The translations under genes and the position numbers were made by a program. 64,000 bases of DNA from Darksidea phi (Eukaryota; Ascomycota; Dothideomycetes; Pleosporales; Lentitheciaceae): NCBI GenBank assembly GCA_030770425.1, contig JASJFT010000029.1, forward strand, positions 186,001 to 250,000, in the 5' to 3' direction. Positions 22,382 through 33,562 of this stretch are shown piece after piece (the first letter of the stretch is position 1; the number at the start of each line of letters is the position of its first letter). The notes beneath the pieces are model-generated. The model did not search any database and was not told where the DNA came from. It was given only the letters and a program-made list of their open reading frames with translations.

Positions 22382-24416
22382 CTATGCGTACCCTGCTGGC
22401 TCCGGTTGCTGAGGGAATGATGGACCATCGACGTTTGAAGCACAGGCGTGCTTCCAATTTTTTGGTGTATACTTGTCGACAATGGCTTTGAATGCTTCCT
22501 GTAGTGCTAGTCAGCCTTCAATGCCTGGCATGATTTCAATGTAACTCACTAATGTGCAGAACGTTGTATCGCCATCTAGATGATTGCCCTCTGCTTTACA
22601 TCCCGGCACTTGCATGACTTTATCGTTATATCTGATCCTCACATAGTAGTTTTTGAGCCCCTCTTTCTGCGCATCGGTAAGCTCGAGCAACGCCTTCCGG
22701 GCGATGCCTTCTGGCTCAGGTGTTTTCTTGGTGCTCTTTGTACTGCCAAAGAGCGTCTTCCACCAACTCTGCGACTTTACGTCACGAGAAGTAGTGGTTG
22801 TGCTAGGTAGTGTGGAAATAACAAGCGGGCTTTTCTTTCGGAACATCTCGAAGGCGATATGACTTGTGAACGGCGGCCACGTCTCTCCCTCAAAGGCTCC
22901 AAGGCTAGTAAGAACACCGGCGAGTGTAGTGTCGTGACAGCCCGAAAGCGCCAGCTTAATGTCTGTTTCGCCACCGCGACCGTGCCCAAGGTCGCCGTCT
23001 TCGCCTCCAACTTCCACAATACCGTCGCGACCGTTACGCTCAACACTGCCCGTCATTCGACTTGTGATATCACCCATGAGTGCGCCAATACCTAACATGC
23101 GGTACTCTGCAGACTCTGCGTAGCCCGCATACCACTCCTCGACACTGATCCTATCGATGATAGCTCGTGCTTTGGGGTCATAAAACTCTGCTGGGAGTTT
23201 CGTCTGCGAGCCGTGGGCATCCGTAGCATTGACAGTGTCCATAATACCTGAAAGGCGAGGGTGCGAGTCAACCGCAACCTTTTGGTTGCCAGGCATCCAC
23301 TTTGAAAAGAGTTTGGAAAGATACTGCATATCCTCGGTGTCGTTGTGACGTTCAGCTGCCCTCTGTGCAAAAGCACGACTAAGGTGTGCAAACCGCCTGC
23401 AGTTGCCGTCATTAGGGAAGAGTGTCTCGTCGGCTGGGGTCCTCGTGATGATAGTGGGAGTGGGAAAGTCCGCTGTTCTTGCGCTAGGTGGATAGAATCC
23501 ATAAAATGTTTGCTGCACCGATTCCAAGGCGCGTGGAATGGGTGTAGCGCGCAAATAGATCATGTCGCTGTCAGAGATCAATTTGGGCATGTAATGGAGT
23601 TGGTTTACGTAGAGGTTGCGAAGGCGCTGGCCGAGGGCTAGAGTTGTCTCTCGTCCCTTGTCTGTGAGTTCACCAGGTTGACTATTGGCGTCAATAATCC
23701 GTTGTGTTGTGTACAGCACTGGAACAAAAGCCTGTAAAGACTTCCCCCAAAATTACTTGGTAAGGCGTATCCAGACTTGTATAGCAACACTGTAGGTTCA
23801 GAAACATACCATATCGCATCAAACTCTCCATTGGGTCCAGAAGCAATCACTAGCTCTCTTAGTTTTGGCGTGCCGAGAATGCTGCAGACAGCTCACCAGG
23901 CCCATCATCCACTCCAAATGTCTCAAGCCTTCGCCGATATTTCAGTTGATCCCATTTGGCCCAGTCGTTGTTCGCCATAATGACGCTGGTGAACTGCCTA
24001 GCTGAGTTGCAGTACGGCCAGTCTCAAAGGACGTTAGTCACTATTACTCTGCTCCGAGTTGAAACAGCGTACATGGCCGTAATCCGGTCTGGGAAAGCCG
24101 TTAGTCTTTGTTCTATAGTCTTTGTTCTATAGTCTTTGCCCAATGACTTACATTTTGAAAGCGCGGAGAGACGGGTGATCGTTCGCCTGCATGCATGATC
24201 AGCCGAGGCTTGTACGACGAATCCAGGGTGTGTTCGTACCATGACGAAGTAGCTACACAGCCAAATTAGTGATGCACTTGCCAGTAATTATTTACACAAG
24301 AGAGATATCGTTAGGCGTTGGCTTACAATCTGCACAAGCTGTAGCTCGAGCTCTTGCGGATAAAGCTGGACAAGCTCTTCCTGTGAGTACGCTTTTCGGG
24401 GAATGTGGGCCGTCAT
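22382..24416 (-). CDS. Histidine phosphatase (branch 2 acid-phosphatase type), 8 exons
   Basis: Eight exons (24416-24327, 24252-24240, 24186-24152, 24088-24073, 24022-23897, 23855-23810, 23681-22550, 22498-22382) join in phase to 524 residues. The catalytic N-terminal motif LLRHGERSPVSPRF spans exons 2 and 3: the nucleophile-bearing RHG is in a 13-nt micro-exon. The proton-donor motif is SGCHDTTLAGVL in exon 7. Also visible are GELTDKGRETTLALGQRLR, SDSDMIYLRATPIPRALES and DETLFPNDGNCRRF, matching fungal acid phosphatases of the lysophosphatidic/inositol type. The last exon ends in KNWKHACASNVDG and EPAGYA. No signal peptide is seen, so the protein is probably intracellular. It shares a 271-bp divergent promoter with the PPR gene. 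Substrate unknown. Confidence 0.8.
24102..24138. repeat. 14-bp tandem repeat inside a phosphatase intron
   Basis: Two exact copies of TAGTCTTTGTTCTA (24102-24115, 24116-24129) and a partial third copy lie in the intron between exons 3 and 4 of the minus-strand histidine phosphatase. A recent replication-slippage duplication that lengthens the intron is the simplest reading. Confidence 0.7.
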
Positions 24417-24687
24417 ATTGTCCAATTGCAGGTAGGGTACACTTGTGAATCGAGTGTCGACAACTTAACGGGCAAGGAACCGTTGATATATAGGAGAACG
24501 TCTGGCGTTCAAAATGCATCAATTGATGCGTCATGCCGCGGCGGCCCGAGGCTCGAGCTGCGCTTTCCCAATCCTAGACTAGCGTCAGTTCGGCATCTGA
24601 GCTATCTTCGACTGGACGCGAAAAAGCGACACGACGCCAACCATTGAACAACACGCAAGACTCCCTCCCGCAACATCATTGAGCGCT
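24417..24687. promoter_or_regulatory. Short bidirectional promoter (phosphatase / PPR protein)
   Basis: 271 bp separates the starts of two divergently transcribed genes, so both core promoters must overlap here. No consensus TATA box is evident. The sequence near 24530-24560 is GC-rich, and leader-like C-rich sequence precedes the right gene. Confidence 0.5.
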
Positions 24688-27600
24688 ATGATACGCACAT
24701 ACGTATGCCGTCAATGTAGAAGCCGCCTTTTCCAACGCGCCACTTTCTCGCTGCATCCCCAATGGCAGTCGAAAGCCACCTTCGTCTCCCTGCGAAATGC
24801 GCGGCCCCAGCCGGCCTCCGAATCGCAAACATCGCCCGAAGAGAGTAAGAACGAGGGGGATATACTGCGGAATGAAGACCAACAGAGGCCTCCCATACGT
24901 CTTATAACTGGACGCGAACCCAAACCACTGGGCAGATACTCTAGATGGGGTCATGATCAGGATGTCACGCAGGGCAGACTGGAAGAGGAATACACTGAAG
25001 AATGGACAGAAACCACCTTAAATGAAGCTGAGGTTGCGACACTCTCGCCTGCTCAGTCCATTGAAGAAGCGTTGAGCCACAAGCACGTGAGGAAGGCCTG
25101 GGCACTCTTCCTCAAGCATTACCCTTCGCGAAGTTGTCAGCCCTTTGAAAATCCATCTCCCCACGACATCCCACTCCTTGCCGACGGCAAGATCTTTCAA
25201 CAGCTCTCCGACGCCGTCAAGACCGCCTTCTGCAATTCGGCGACCTGGTCAATTACACCAACACAAGTCCTCTTCAGGTACCAGCAGCTTGGCATTGATA
25301 GCCCGGCCATGTGGAACAATTCGTTCGGTTACCTTACAGACCAGCTCCTGTGGTCTATATCCAATGGTAGACTTGAAGATGGAAAACGGCGGGGTACAAA
25401 AGCTCTCCTGAAGGAAGTCCTCGCCCTGTGGCAACTGCTATTCCAGTGCAAAGGAAAAGTGCAGGATCCTCTAGAGGCCATCAACTCTGGATGGCCTGCG
25501 GTGCCCACCTTGCGTTCGTTTATGAGTAACCCCCGTTATCTAAACACAAACTTCGGACAGCGGCTACAGCAATTCCACCCCAAGCTTCTTAGTAGCCCCG
25601 CTTTGCAGTTTTCCGCTATAACACTCTTCAATCTCTTCGACGATGTGAATCAAGAGAGCTTCGAAGTGCCGAATGAGCTGAAGGAGAAGGCAGCACCCTT
25701 CGTCCGCCTTCTTACCACAACCTTAGCTAGGTCTAGGATAGGCTCAGCGCTCAAACATATCGAGTATTCTATCTCGTTCAAATATCTACCCCAAGACTTC
25801 CAAGCCGTCGTCATCGACCAGATCCGCACAGCTCCCATCCAGGCTATGAAGATAATCGGATCGCAACCTGAAAAGCAAGGCGAGGGAGTAGAACTCGATG
25901 CGCAGGAGCTGTCCGATGCTCAGAAAGCCGAGAATTTAGAGCGTTTCTATATCTCAGAGGTTTATAAGGCGGTGTCAATGCACTCGCATGTCGGCCGTCT
26001 GGAGGAGGTATGGGAAGCAGTTAAAGTTGCATACAAGCGGCCGGACCAGAGGACTGCGATTCCGCCTCTCGTCTACAATGCCTTGCTCTCTGGTTTTATG
26101 AAACTACGCCAACCACAGCACACTGTCATGGTGTGGAATCACATGATAGCTAGTGGCATCAGGCCCGAAATGCGCACTTGGACCGCGATGTTAGACGGTT
26201 GCTCAGCGGCAAAAGATCTCGACGGATTCAATGCGGTATGGGAACGGATGCTGAAAACTGGTGCGAATCCGGACGTCTATGTCTGGAACACTCGCATACA
26301 CGGGTTGATCTCACTTCGTCAGATCAAGATGGCCTTTGCGGCAATGGACGAAATGGGCAATAAGTGGCTCACGACAGAAAACGCTATCCAGAATCCGCCA
26401 CAACTACGCAAAGGCTCCAAGACTCCTCCACATACCCCGAAAGTAAACAACTTTGCAAAGCCTACCGTTGAGGTCATCAATGGCGCCCTTTCTGCTTTCG
26501 TCCAAATACCTGAGAGAAACGGTATGCGTTTCGATCAGAAACTTCAGTCTATGCAGAAGATTCTGCAATGGGCTGGCCAGTTCGACGTGAAGCCAAATAC
26601 TTATACTTATAACATCCTTATCCAGTTGTACCTCAGTGTAGGTGACTACCCAACGACCTTCAAATTACTTCGGCAGATGGAGGAGGAAGGCCTTGAGGGT
26701 GATCTCGTAACACACACAATGCTCATCCGTGCCGCCTTTAACAACCATAAATTTGACAGTCTCTCCGAGTCTGAACAAGCCGATCGCATTCTCAAACTCT
26801 TCTCCGAGCTAGAGGCCGGCGGCCTGAAGCTCAATGACCGAGTCTACTCGATCACAATCGATCGTCTACTCAAGGTCTACGGCAACTACTCAGCTGCCCG
26901 AAGTCTCATGGACCACATGATATCACGCAATATCAGCCCCGAACCTGCGGTCTACGCTAGTCTGACCACCCACTACTTCCAACAAACACCACCAAACATC
27001 GCAGCCGTAGACTCCCTCATGCTGCAAATCTTCGGCCCACTACCCGAACGCACCGACAAATACTTCTTCGACCGCGTGATAGAAGGCTACGCTATTCATG
27101 GCGAAGTCGGCAAAATGATGAGCGTGCTCACGCGCATGTCCACACATGGGAAACTACCCGGCTATAGAGCGCTCACAACCGTCGTCCGCGCACTCGTCGA
27201 AGCGGGGGATTGGGAAAGAGCGCGGTTGGTTGTTAGGGATGTGCAGATGGGCGAGGGTGTCGCTCGAGGCGGCGTTACAGGTGGTCGAGATCTCGAAGCA
27301 AAGTTTTTCAAAGAGATACAGAAGTTGGGCGGTAATTTGACAGAAGCATTGGCTGGGGAGCACTTGAGGGCACTTAAGCCGTTGGGACTGGCGGATAGGG
27401 ATAGAGCTGGAGAGCTGGCGGAGCTGGAGGCTGCCGCAGTGGCAGATGGGAGTAGTGTCGATGGGCTAGGGGCAAATACAAACGGTGAGAGCGTGTTGCA
27501 ACCAGATGCCGAGCTTATGGGGAGGCCGGAGGCGGAGAAGTTTTATCAAAAGCGGCAAGATGATGTGGGAGCGAATGATGAGTTTGTACATGCAGAACAT

Positions 27601-27690
27601 GCGGGGTATCTTTCTAACGAGCCAGAGCCGAACGAGAGACAAGAATGGAGGCGAGAGGATAATGGATCGGTGGGTGGAATTCCGTTGTAG
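24688..27690 (+). CDS. Mitochondrial pentatricopeptide repeat (PPR) protein
   Basis: A single exon of 1000 residues starting MIRTYVCRQCRSRLFQRATF, an Arg-rich, acid-poor presequence with a CxxC pair, typical of fungal mitochondrial proteins. Repeats of about 35 residues are clear in the middle and C-terminal half: PLVYNALLSGFMKLRQPQHT, RTWTAMLDGCSAAKDLDG, DVYVWNTRIHGLISLRQIKM, NTYTYNILIQLYLSVGDYPT, VTHTMLIRAAFNNHKF and RVYSITIDRLLKVYGNYSA. Such proteins bind organellar RNA and act in mitochondrial transcript stability, processing or translation; Neurospora CYA-5 and yeast Pet309 are of similar size, but I cannot assign orthology. The last 150 residues are acidic and disordered. The ATG at 24688 is chosen because earlier in-frame codons are not ATG. 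Confidence 0.85.
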   Translation: MIRTYVCRQCRSRLFQRATFSLHPQWQSKATFVSLRNARPQPASESQTSPEESKNEGDILRNEDQQRPPIRLITGREPKPLGRYSRWGHDQDVTQGRLEEEYTEEWTETTLNEAEVATLSPAQSIEEALSHKHVRKAWALFLKHYPSRSCQPFENPSPHDIPLLADGKIFQQLSDAVKTAFCNSATWSITPTQVLFRYQQLGIDSPAMWNNSFGYLTDQLLWSISNGRLEDGKRRGTKALLKEVLALWQLLFQCKGKVQDPLEAINSGWPAVPTLRSFMSNPRYLNTNFGQRLQQFHPKLLSSPALQFSAITLFNLFDDVNQESFEVPNELKEKAAPFVRLLTTTLARSRIGSALKHIEYSISFKYLPQDFQAVVIDQIRTAPIQAMKIIGSQPEKQGEGVELDAQELSDAQKAENLERFYISEVYKAVSMHSHVGRLEEVWEAVKVAYKRPDQRTAIPPLVYNALLSGFMKLRQPQHTVMVWNHMIASGIRPEMRTWTAMLDGCSAAKDLDGFNAVWERMLKTGANPDVYVWNTRIHGLISLRQIKMAFAAMDEMGNKWLTTENAIQNPPQLRKGSKTPPHTPKVNNFAKPTVEVINGALSAFVQIPERNGMRFDQKLQSMQKILQWAGQFDVKPNTYTYNILIQLYLSVGDYPTTFKLLRQMEEEGLEGDLVTHTMLIRAAFNNHKFDSLSESEQADRILKLFSELEAGGLKLNDRVYSITIDRLLKVYGNYSAARSLMDHMISRNISPEPAVYASLTTHYFQQTPPNIAAVDSLMLQIFGPLPERTDKYFFDRVIEGYAIHGEVGKMMSVLTRMSTHGKLPGYRALTTVVRALVEAGDWERARLVVRDVQMGEGVARGGVTGGRDLEAKFFKEIQKLGGNLTEALAGEHLRALKPLGLADRDRAGELAELEAAAVADGSSVDGLGANTNGESVLQPDAELMGRPEAEKFYQKRQDDVGANDEFVHAEHAGYLSNEPEPNERQEWRREDNGSVGGIPL

Positions 27691-30600
27691 ATCACTGCGT
27701 AAGAGAAAGGAGTGGGATATATTATGGTTGGAAGGGCAGTCCGCCTTGCCGCTTGTCCGATCTAACATGTATCTACCGAAATGTACAAAATAGTAGTTCT
27801 TTTAATTCCTTACCAAGCGTAGTCTTGTGTTCACATTGGGAGCACAAATTCCAAACGTCTCCTTCATCTTCTGCCGCGAGGTTTGAGGCTACCGTCTTAA
27901 ACCGCAGGCAGAAAGGCGGTGTTGGTGAAACAGGAGGTACGTAAGACGATCCCGGCAACAGTGTCGCGTGATGAGATGCTGAAAGATCTTGAGACGGCGA
28001 CAGCGACGCCTAAGGCTTGCACGTTCTTGGGTATCTTGCACTTTGTTTGATTGTCTTGACCTGATACCCCTGACTGAGTGGATGTCGCTCCGGGGGGCTT
28101 TTACGATGAAACCGAGACCACCTCACTTGACCTTGCGCAGCTGAATATACGTGCTCGCTGACCTCGTTACCTCCCTTGGTATCTGTATGAAACTTGCTGA
28201 TAGGGTATTGTCTCGAGATGCATTCACTTTGGGCGTGGAAGATGGAGATGCAGGGTAGGGTAAAGTGCTACGACAGGTGCCATGTTATCCTGGGTGCGGC
28301 GCGGTTTTTTACGCCGTTGATCTTGGGCGAGTATATGGGGAGCTGAGCTCTGCTGGTTTAACGGAGGCAAAGGGGGGTTCGGGAGGATGCTCGTGAGTGG
28401 CCAAGTGGGTCAACATCTATGCTTCTAAGGATGATGATCTAAGCGTTATGGCCCAAGATGAAGAGTGCTTCGAACGGATTTGGGATGGGTGGTGCAAGTG
28501 CGAGTGTAAGTGCTATACTGAGGGATTCCTGCTCGGTTGGTATCTTGATGTGGTGGGGAGTGTTGCACTTTGGAGGGATTCACTCCATTGCGGTACCGGG
28601 CGAAAGGAAGCATCAAAGCTTTCATGCGGAAGAAACAGAGTCAGCTCTTTTAGTTCGGCCGAAAAGATCTTCCTCGCGGTTGAAAATTTTACATACATCG
28701 CTGCGGTTGGGCCGACGAGTACCTACTCGTTTCTATTCCGCGAGTGCAAGGCAGCCCTCGCGGGATGTTCAGATCACCACCCGCTCAAATTCCATTTCGG
28801 CCAATGTCATGTAGCATAGTGTCCGAGTCATTCAAGCTTCGAATGCTAGCAGAGTGCCGGGAGATGTCCAAGCCAATTGACGGGCGCGGAAGTGTCCCTT
28901 TAGCGCACTGGAATTTTCCGTTTGAACGTGCTCGAGCTTCCTCCCGCGAGTCTGCGATGTGCACAGAAATGTCCGAGCGTTAGGGGGATTGGATAGATGC
29001 GCATAGTGTCCGGATGGACGAGGCTGTAGAATAGATGAAGATGCACCAGGGGGCATCCAGGAGCAGCTCAACGGGTTTGCGAGAAGGTTGTGTGCGACCG
29101 AGGCTGACTTCCAGTATGATAGTGGCAGCGTAAGGAACATTGTCTAAGGTAGTAAGCTGAAACCCGTGTAGAAGACCTTGACAAAACAATCGTTAAAAAA
29201 GGTGTTAGGTTGCAAGGCGAAGCCCTACACCGCAATACCTGAGATCCCAGCAGAATTCATCGTGCATAATTAAATTACCGGAAAAGGAAATAGTGCATCG
29301 GACTGCGCAGGAGTCACCCTTTGTGGGAACATACGAATTGTCAAAAAAACGCCGAAGGATCAGCAAGCGTGCTGAAGAGGCTATAGCGCTTTCCGGTGTC
29401 TTACGAGCTGACGGTGACGATTCACTGGTGGCGCGGTCATCAACTCGACAATCACGAGTTTAGCACTTCCTAACACTATCACATCCTATTTGCGGATCGG
29501 CAGTTGAGTTGGTAGATTGCTTAACTTCGGTGGGGGTGCGGACCTTCATCGGAGGTCTTTTTGCACAGGAGGCCATCGTTGGTTGCTGGTAACCATGCAC
29601 GAAACATCACGGAGCGCGCGCCATGAGCACTTTTTTTTGTGGCTACGACTTTCCTGGCAGGTGGACACGCTGCGTGCAGGTAATAATGCCGACCCGGCGG
29701 TTGAGCGTGTGGGTACCAGATGATTGGCGTTAGGGGACGATGGACAGGCTGTGACAGATGCCTGGTCGTGTGTGGGGGTGTGAAGGCGTGTTTCATCACC
29801 TCCGACGCTCGAGGTGACGGGGAGATGGGATTGGGACAATGGGCTCGGGAACCTGATACAGGGCAGGTGTAACGTGGAAATGGGTTTGTAAGAAAAGTAT
29901 CGTGATAGTAGGGGGGAGACGGGCGGTGGCCTGCTGGACGTTGACGAGACGTTGCAGCGCGAATCGGTGCGGCGGATATGTCGGACATGTCGGACATGTC
30001 AACGACGCGTTGGAAGGAAGAACGACAACGCAACCGCTCGAATTCACAACTCCGCTTCAACCTTCCCGCACGCAGACTCGCGGGATGAGGTGAGAAGCTG
30101 TGATGCACCGCTCCCCAAAGATTCCATAATCCCTCAAGCCCTGCTCGCCAAAAGCTGCACCATCCTGCGAAGAATTGCCCCAACAAGGCACGCTTGTGGC
30201 CCTACAGCCGTTGATCTCTTCAGCTCGACGGACGGAAGTCCGTTGGCCTTCGCAAGCTACTCCTCAAACGGGCCGTCGTCTGCACAGCCCCCCCTGTGCT
30301 GTGGATTGTGGTTGGTGGGCTGGCTAGAGGTCCAGTAAGTTCGCACAAAGGGACATCGGGGTCGGGGCTCTTCCCCCCCGACACTGCGAAGCGTGCGTAA
30401 TGCCTTGGGCCTATGTACGCTTGGGAGCGGCTGCCATGATGTGTGCCAACTGCCGGCGCAGCTCTGGGCGGGCGATGAAAGATGTCACTGAAGTTGAGGT
30501 CGAGATCGGCAGCAGAAGATGTCGCCCGCGAGCTCGCCCAGAACACTGAGGGGTGGACGAAGCGGCACAAATGACGATAAAATTACTCCGGTACCACTCG

Positions 30601-31140
30601 ATTGCACGACCATAGGGCTGGCCCGAAGAGGGCATCGTAGATAGTAAATCAGGAGATGCCGAGAATGGGGAGTCGAGGGCGCGGATAGGTGGCTTGTGTA
30701 CCAGTGGCGGTCCCCTGTACGGTTCCATTTTTGGGATTAGATAGCATAGCCTCCTCTGAGACACGGCCGAAGCAAATAACTCCTGCGCCCACTGCCTGCC
30801 GTGCCGGTATTCATTCTTCATCTTCGCCTCTTCCCGACGACATTTGCACGAAACACCTTCACATCCACACCCCCTTCGACATTTATCCCTCGACGAAAAC
30901 CTCTCGGTCGACATCACGAGCTCGACTCCAGGCTAAGCCACAGCGGCGGATCGACTCGGAAAGACAAGCGAGCCTCGAGCTGACGCGGCTTCCTAGCGCC
31001 TAACCTGCTTTTGTCGCCTGGGGCCCTCTCTTGCAACGAACACCACATCGCAACACCCATCTTGACGCCTTAGGAGCCCTCTTCCCTTCCCACCTTTTCC
31101 AACCCACCACCTCCGGCATCATCGTCAGGCAACCTCTCCA
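27691..31140. promoter_or_regulatory. 3.4-kb gene-free region upstream of the bZIP gene
   Basis: No frame here has convincing protein composition or a recognised motif; the longest (29521-30186, minus) is a His/Pro/Arg/Ser-rich shadow. Homopolymer-rich and purine-rich segments alternate. From about 30800 to 31140 the plus strand becomes strongly C/T-rich, a long pyrimidine leader just before the bZIP start. Large upstream regions are typical of fungal developmental regulators. A triplicated palindromic 9-mer lies at 29972-30000 (listed separately). Confidence 0.4.
29972..30000. repeat. Tandem 9-mer with nested palindromes
   Basis: TCGGACATG occurs twice in tandem (29981-29989, 29990-29998), preceded by an imperfect copy (GCGGATATG). 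The junctions create GACATGTC, an 8-bp palindrome, more than once. It lies about 1.1 kb upstream of the bZIP start codon, and could be a clustered factor-binding site or a chance microsatellite. Confidence 0.5.
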
Positions 31141-32984
31141 ATGGCGACAGCTGTCCATCCGGCGATGACAATGCCGCCCTCGTTCAACAACCAGTGTATG
31201 GACCCCGACGCCGACGCCTTCTTCGACTTTAGCCAAATGCCCTCGCCCACGCAAACCGCCATCTCACGACAGCCGTCGAACGCCGCATCCACCATAACCA
31301 GTCCCCTCACCGCCGTACTCGATGGCGACGACCTCCAGACGCCTGCGAAACCCAGCCACGAGTACGAGCGATTTAAGCAGCAGACCGGGCTTCCGTCCGG
31401 CTCCATTGCCGGCATCAACCCCTCATACAACTCTGGCTACTCCATGTTCTCGTCCACTGGTCTGGACGAGATGAGTCTGATGGGCGATTCGTCCATGATG
31501 GGTGGTTGGAACAGCGGGATTGGGATGGACATGGATATGACCATGTCGCAACCCGCCTACTTCTTCCCCTCCAACGACGCGTCGCAGTCAGAAGACTTCG
31601 TAGACCCTAGTGCCATTACGCAAGAGGAGGTGCAGAACGTCAGGGTGTGGCCTGGTATGCATCAGCAGCAGGCCGCTTTAGCCAAAGCCCAAGCACAGGC
31701 TCAGCAACAACGACAGCAACAGTTGCAACAGCAGAGACAACAACAGGGCAGCCAGCAGCAGCAGCAGCAGCAGCAGAAGCGTCCGCATAACAGGAACAGC
31801 AGTGCTAGCCCGCTAAGCGATGCCCAAACCGAGGAGACGATCGCTCGTGTCGTCAACCAGATCCGCCAGCAGAGCCAGAACAGCGCCATGGCTGCTGCTG
31901 AGCAGGGCAACCTCTTGCCTCACATCATCCGCGCCAAGAAGGACGAAGATGACATGGACGAGGACGAGAGGCTGCTTGCGTCGGACGAGGGCAAGAAGCT
32001 TAGCTCCAAGGAGCGCCGCCAACTGCGCAACAAGGTCTCTGCTCGTGCCTTCCGTTCCAGGAGGAAGGGTAAGGATGACCACACAACTCACAAGAGGACA
32101 CGTGCTAACGCGCCACAGAGTACATCGGCCAGCTTGAAGGCGAAGTCGCCATGAAGACGAACGAGGCCAACGAGCTTCGCACCCAGAACCGCGCCCTCAT
32201 GGAGGAGAATGCCCGCTCAAGGGCCTTCATCGAGCGCCTTCTCCGCCACAAGGCTTTTACTCCATTCCTCGAGGAACTCTCCCGCGAGGAAGGCATTGAA
32301 TCCAAGCCTGTCCCGTCTACGCTCTCATCGGCTTCCACCACCCCGACGCCTGCCCCGGCTCTCAAGGACCTCAATCCCTACCAGAATCAACAGTTCGGTG
32401 GCATGTCCTCGCAGCCCAACAACCCCCAGATCGGCATGACTCTCATCCCCGAGACGCCTCTCGACATCTCCATGCTTAACCTGAACTCTACCAGCTGGGG
32501 TGTGAACAACAACATGGGCTCGTTTAATTACCAGCAGCCCCAGGTTTTCGCTGTGACCCAACTGCCAGAAGGCCCAGTCAACCCCATCGACACCGACGCT
32601 CTCTCCGGCAAGGGCTTCAGCTCCATCTTCGCCGCTGAAGATGACTCTCCCGTTGAGTCGGTCAAGCCTGACTTCCCCGTCATCGAGCGTCCTGTTGAGT
32701 CAGCGCCTGCCTTTGTGGAGGTTGAGGAGGAAGACGATGACCCTGAATTCGATCTCTACCGCTCGTCGCCCGCTGCTCCTGCGCCCGCCACTGCTGCCCC
32801 TTTTGAACATCACGAGTCGCTGTTCGGTGCTTCCAACCCAGAGAAAATCTTTGCCCACTTTGAGCTCTTTATCTCGGACGAAGCCGCCGACGAGCGTCTG
32901 ATGGCGCGCTTCGAAAAGCAGTGTGCCAAGATGGAGCGAATCTGTGAGAGGATAGCGGCCATGACCTCGCACCTCGACTCATGA
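31141..32984 (+). CDS. bZIP transcription factor
   Basis: Exons 31141-32068 and 32119-32984 join in phase (50-nt intron) to 597 residues. The basic region RRQLRNKVSARAFRSRRK is immediately before the intron and carries the N-x7-R signature; the zipper follows as EYIGQLEGEVAMKTNEANEL with heptad Leu and related residues. The N-terminal half is disordered with Met-rich (MGDSSMMGGWNSGIGMDMD) and poly-Gln tracts (about residues 180-220). The C-terminal half contains NQQFGGMSSQ, acidic EEEDDDPEFDL, and an amphipathic end FELFISDEAADERL. The basic-region sequence resembles regulators such as Neurospora ADA-1, but I cannot assign an orthologue. It likely acts as a nuclear dimer at CRE/AP-1-like sites; such sites occur at 7620 and 61691 in this window, though no link is shown. 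Confidence 0.85.
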
Positions 32985-33562
32985 ACGACTTCAACACCAT
33001 TTACTCTTTTTTACCTGCTGAGACCTCTTCAAGGCTCAGCGCTTCGGGCTCCCAGTCTTAGCAGACTCGGGATTTGCTTCTCTCCTCTGGCCCTGATTTC
33101 CAGGAACCTAAAAGCATCGGCTGCTCTGGCTGACATTTGCCGCTCTGCCGCAAGGCTTCTATTTCAGATTGTTCAGCACGACTTATGATTTCATTTTTTT
33201 TTTTGGCGGGCCGCGAGGCACCAGCTTGGGGTGGCGTTCCTTATATGTTTGAGCCAATTGAGCTATTTCATGTATACTGAGCTTGGAAGATATCTGCCCT
33301 GCAGTGTGCATGGGGACATGTCCCGTAGGACCTATATAGTGAGAATGAAGACGGAACGGTGTACTACCGCACTTAGTTGCCTGTGTATCAGCTGAAATTG
33401 GAGTGATTTTCGTTGCTGTATGCTTGATACACAAATTCCCCTTCTCTGGCCGTAGTGGTGAGATGTGTAGAGGTTATGCTATGCCTTAGAATGACTCAAA
33501 TGTATCACGGCAACCCGCCAAGGCATCGGAAGATAGTTTCACCGATCTCCAAAAGTTCCCGC
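32985..33562. other. Intergenic region between bZIP and tRNase Z genes
   Basis: About 580 bp holding the bZIP 3' end and the tRNase Z promoter. Starts C/T-rich, then has a T tract followed by GGCGGGCCGC near 33191-33212. The frame of tRNase Z extends upstream of the chosen start (ATG codons at 33476, 33491 and 33500), so the right border is uncertain by up to about 90 bp. Confidence 0.35.

Noticed and set aside
29521..30186. 221-codon minus-strand ORF upstream of the bZIP gene
   Set aside because: Composition is dominated by His, Pro, Arg and Ser with no domain, and overlapping frames are similarly open; likely chance in promoter DNA.
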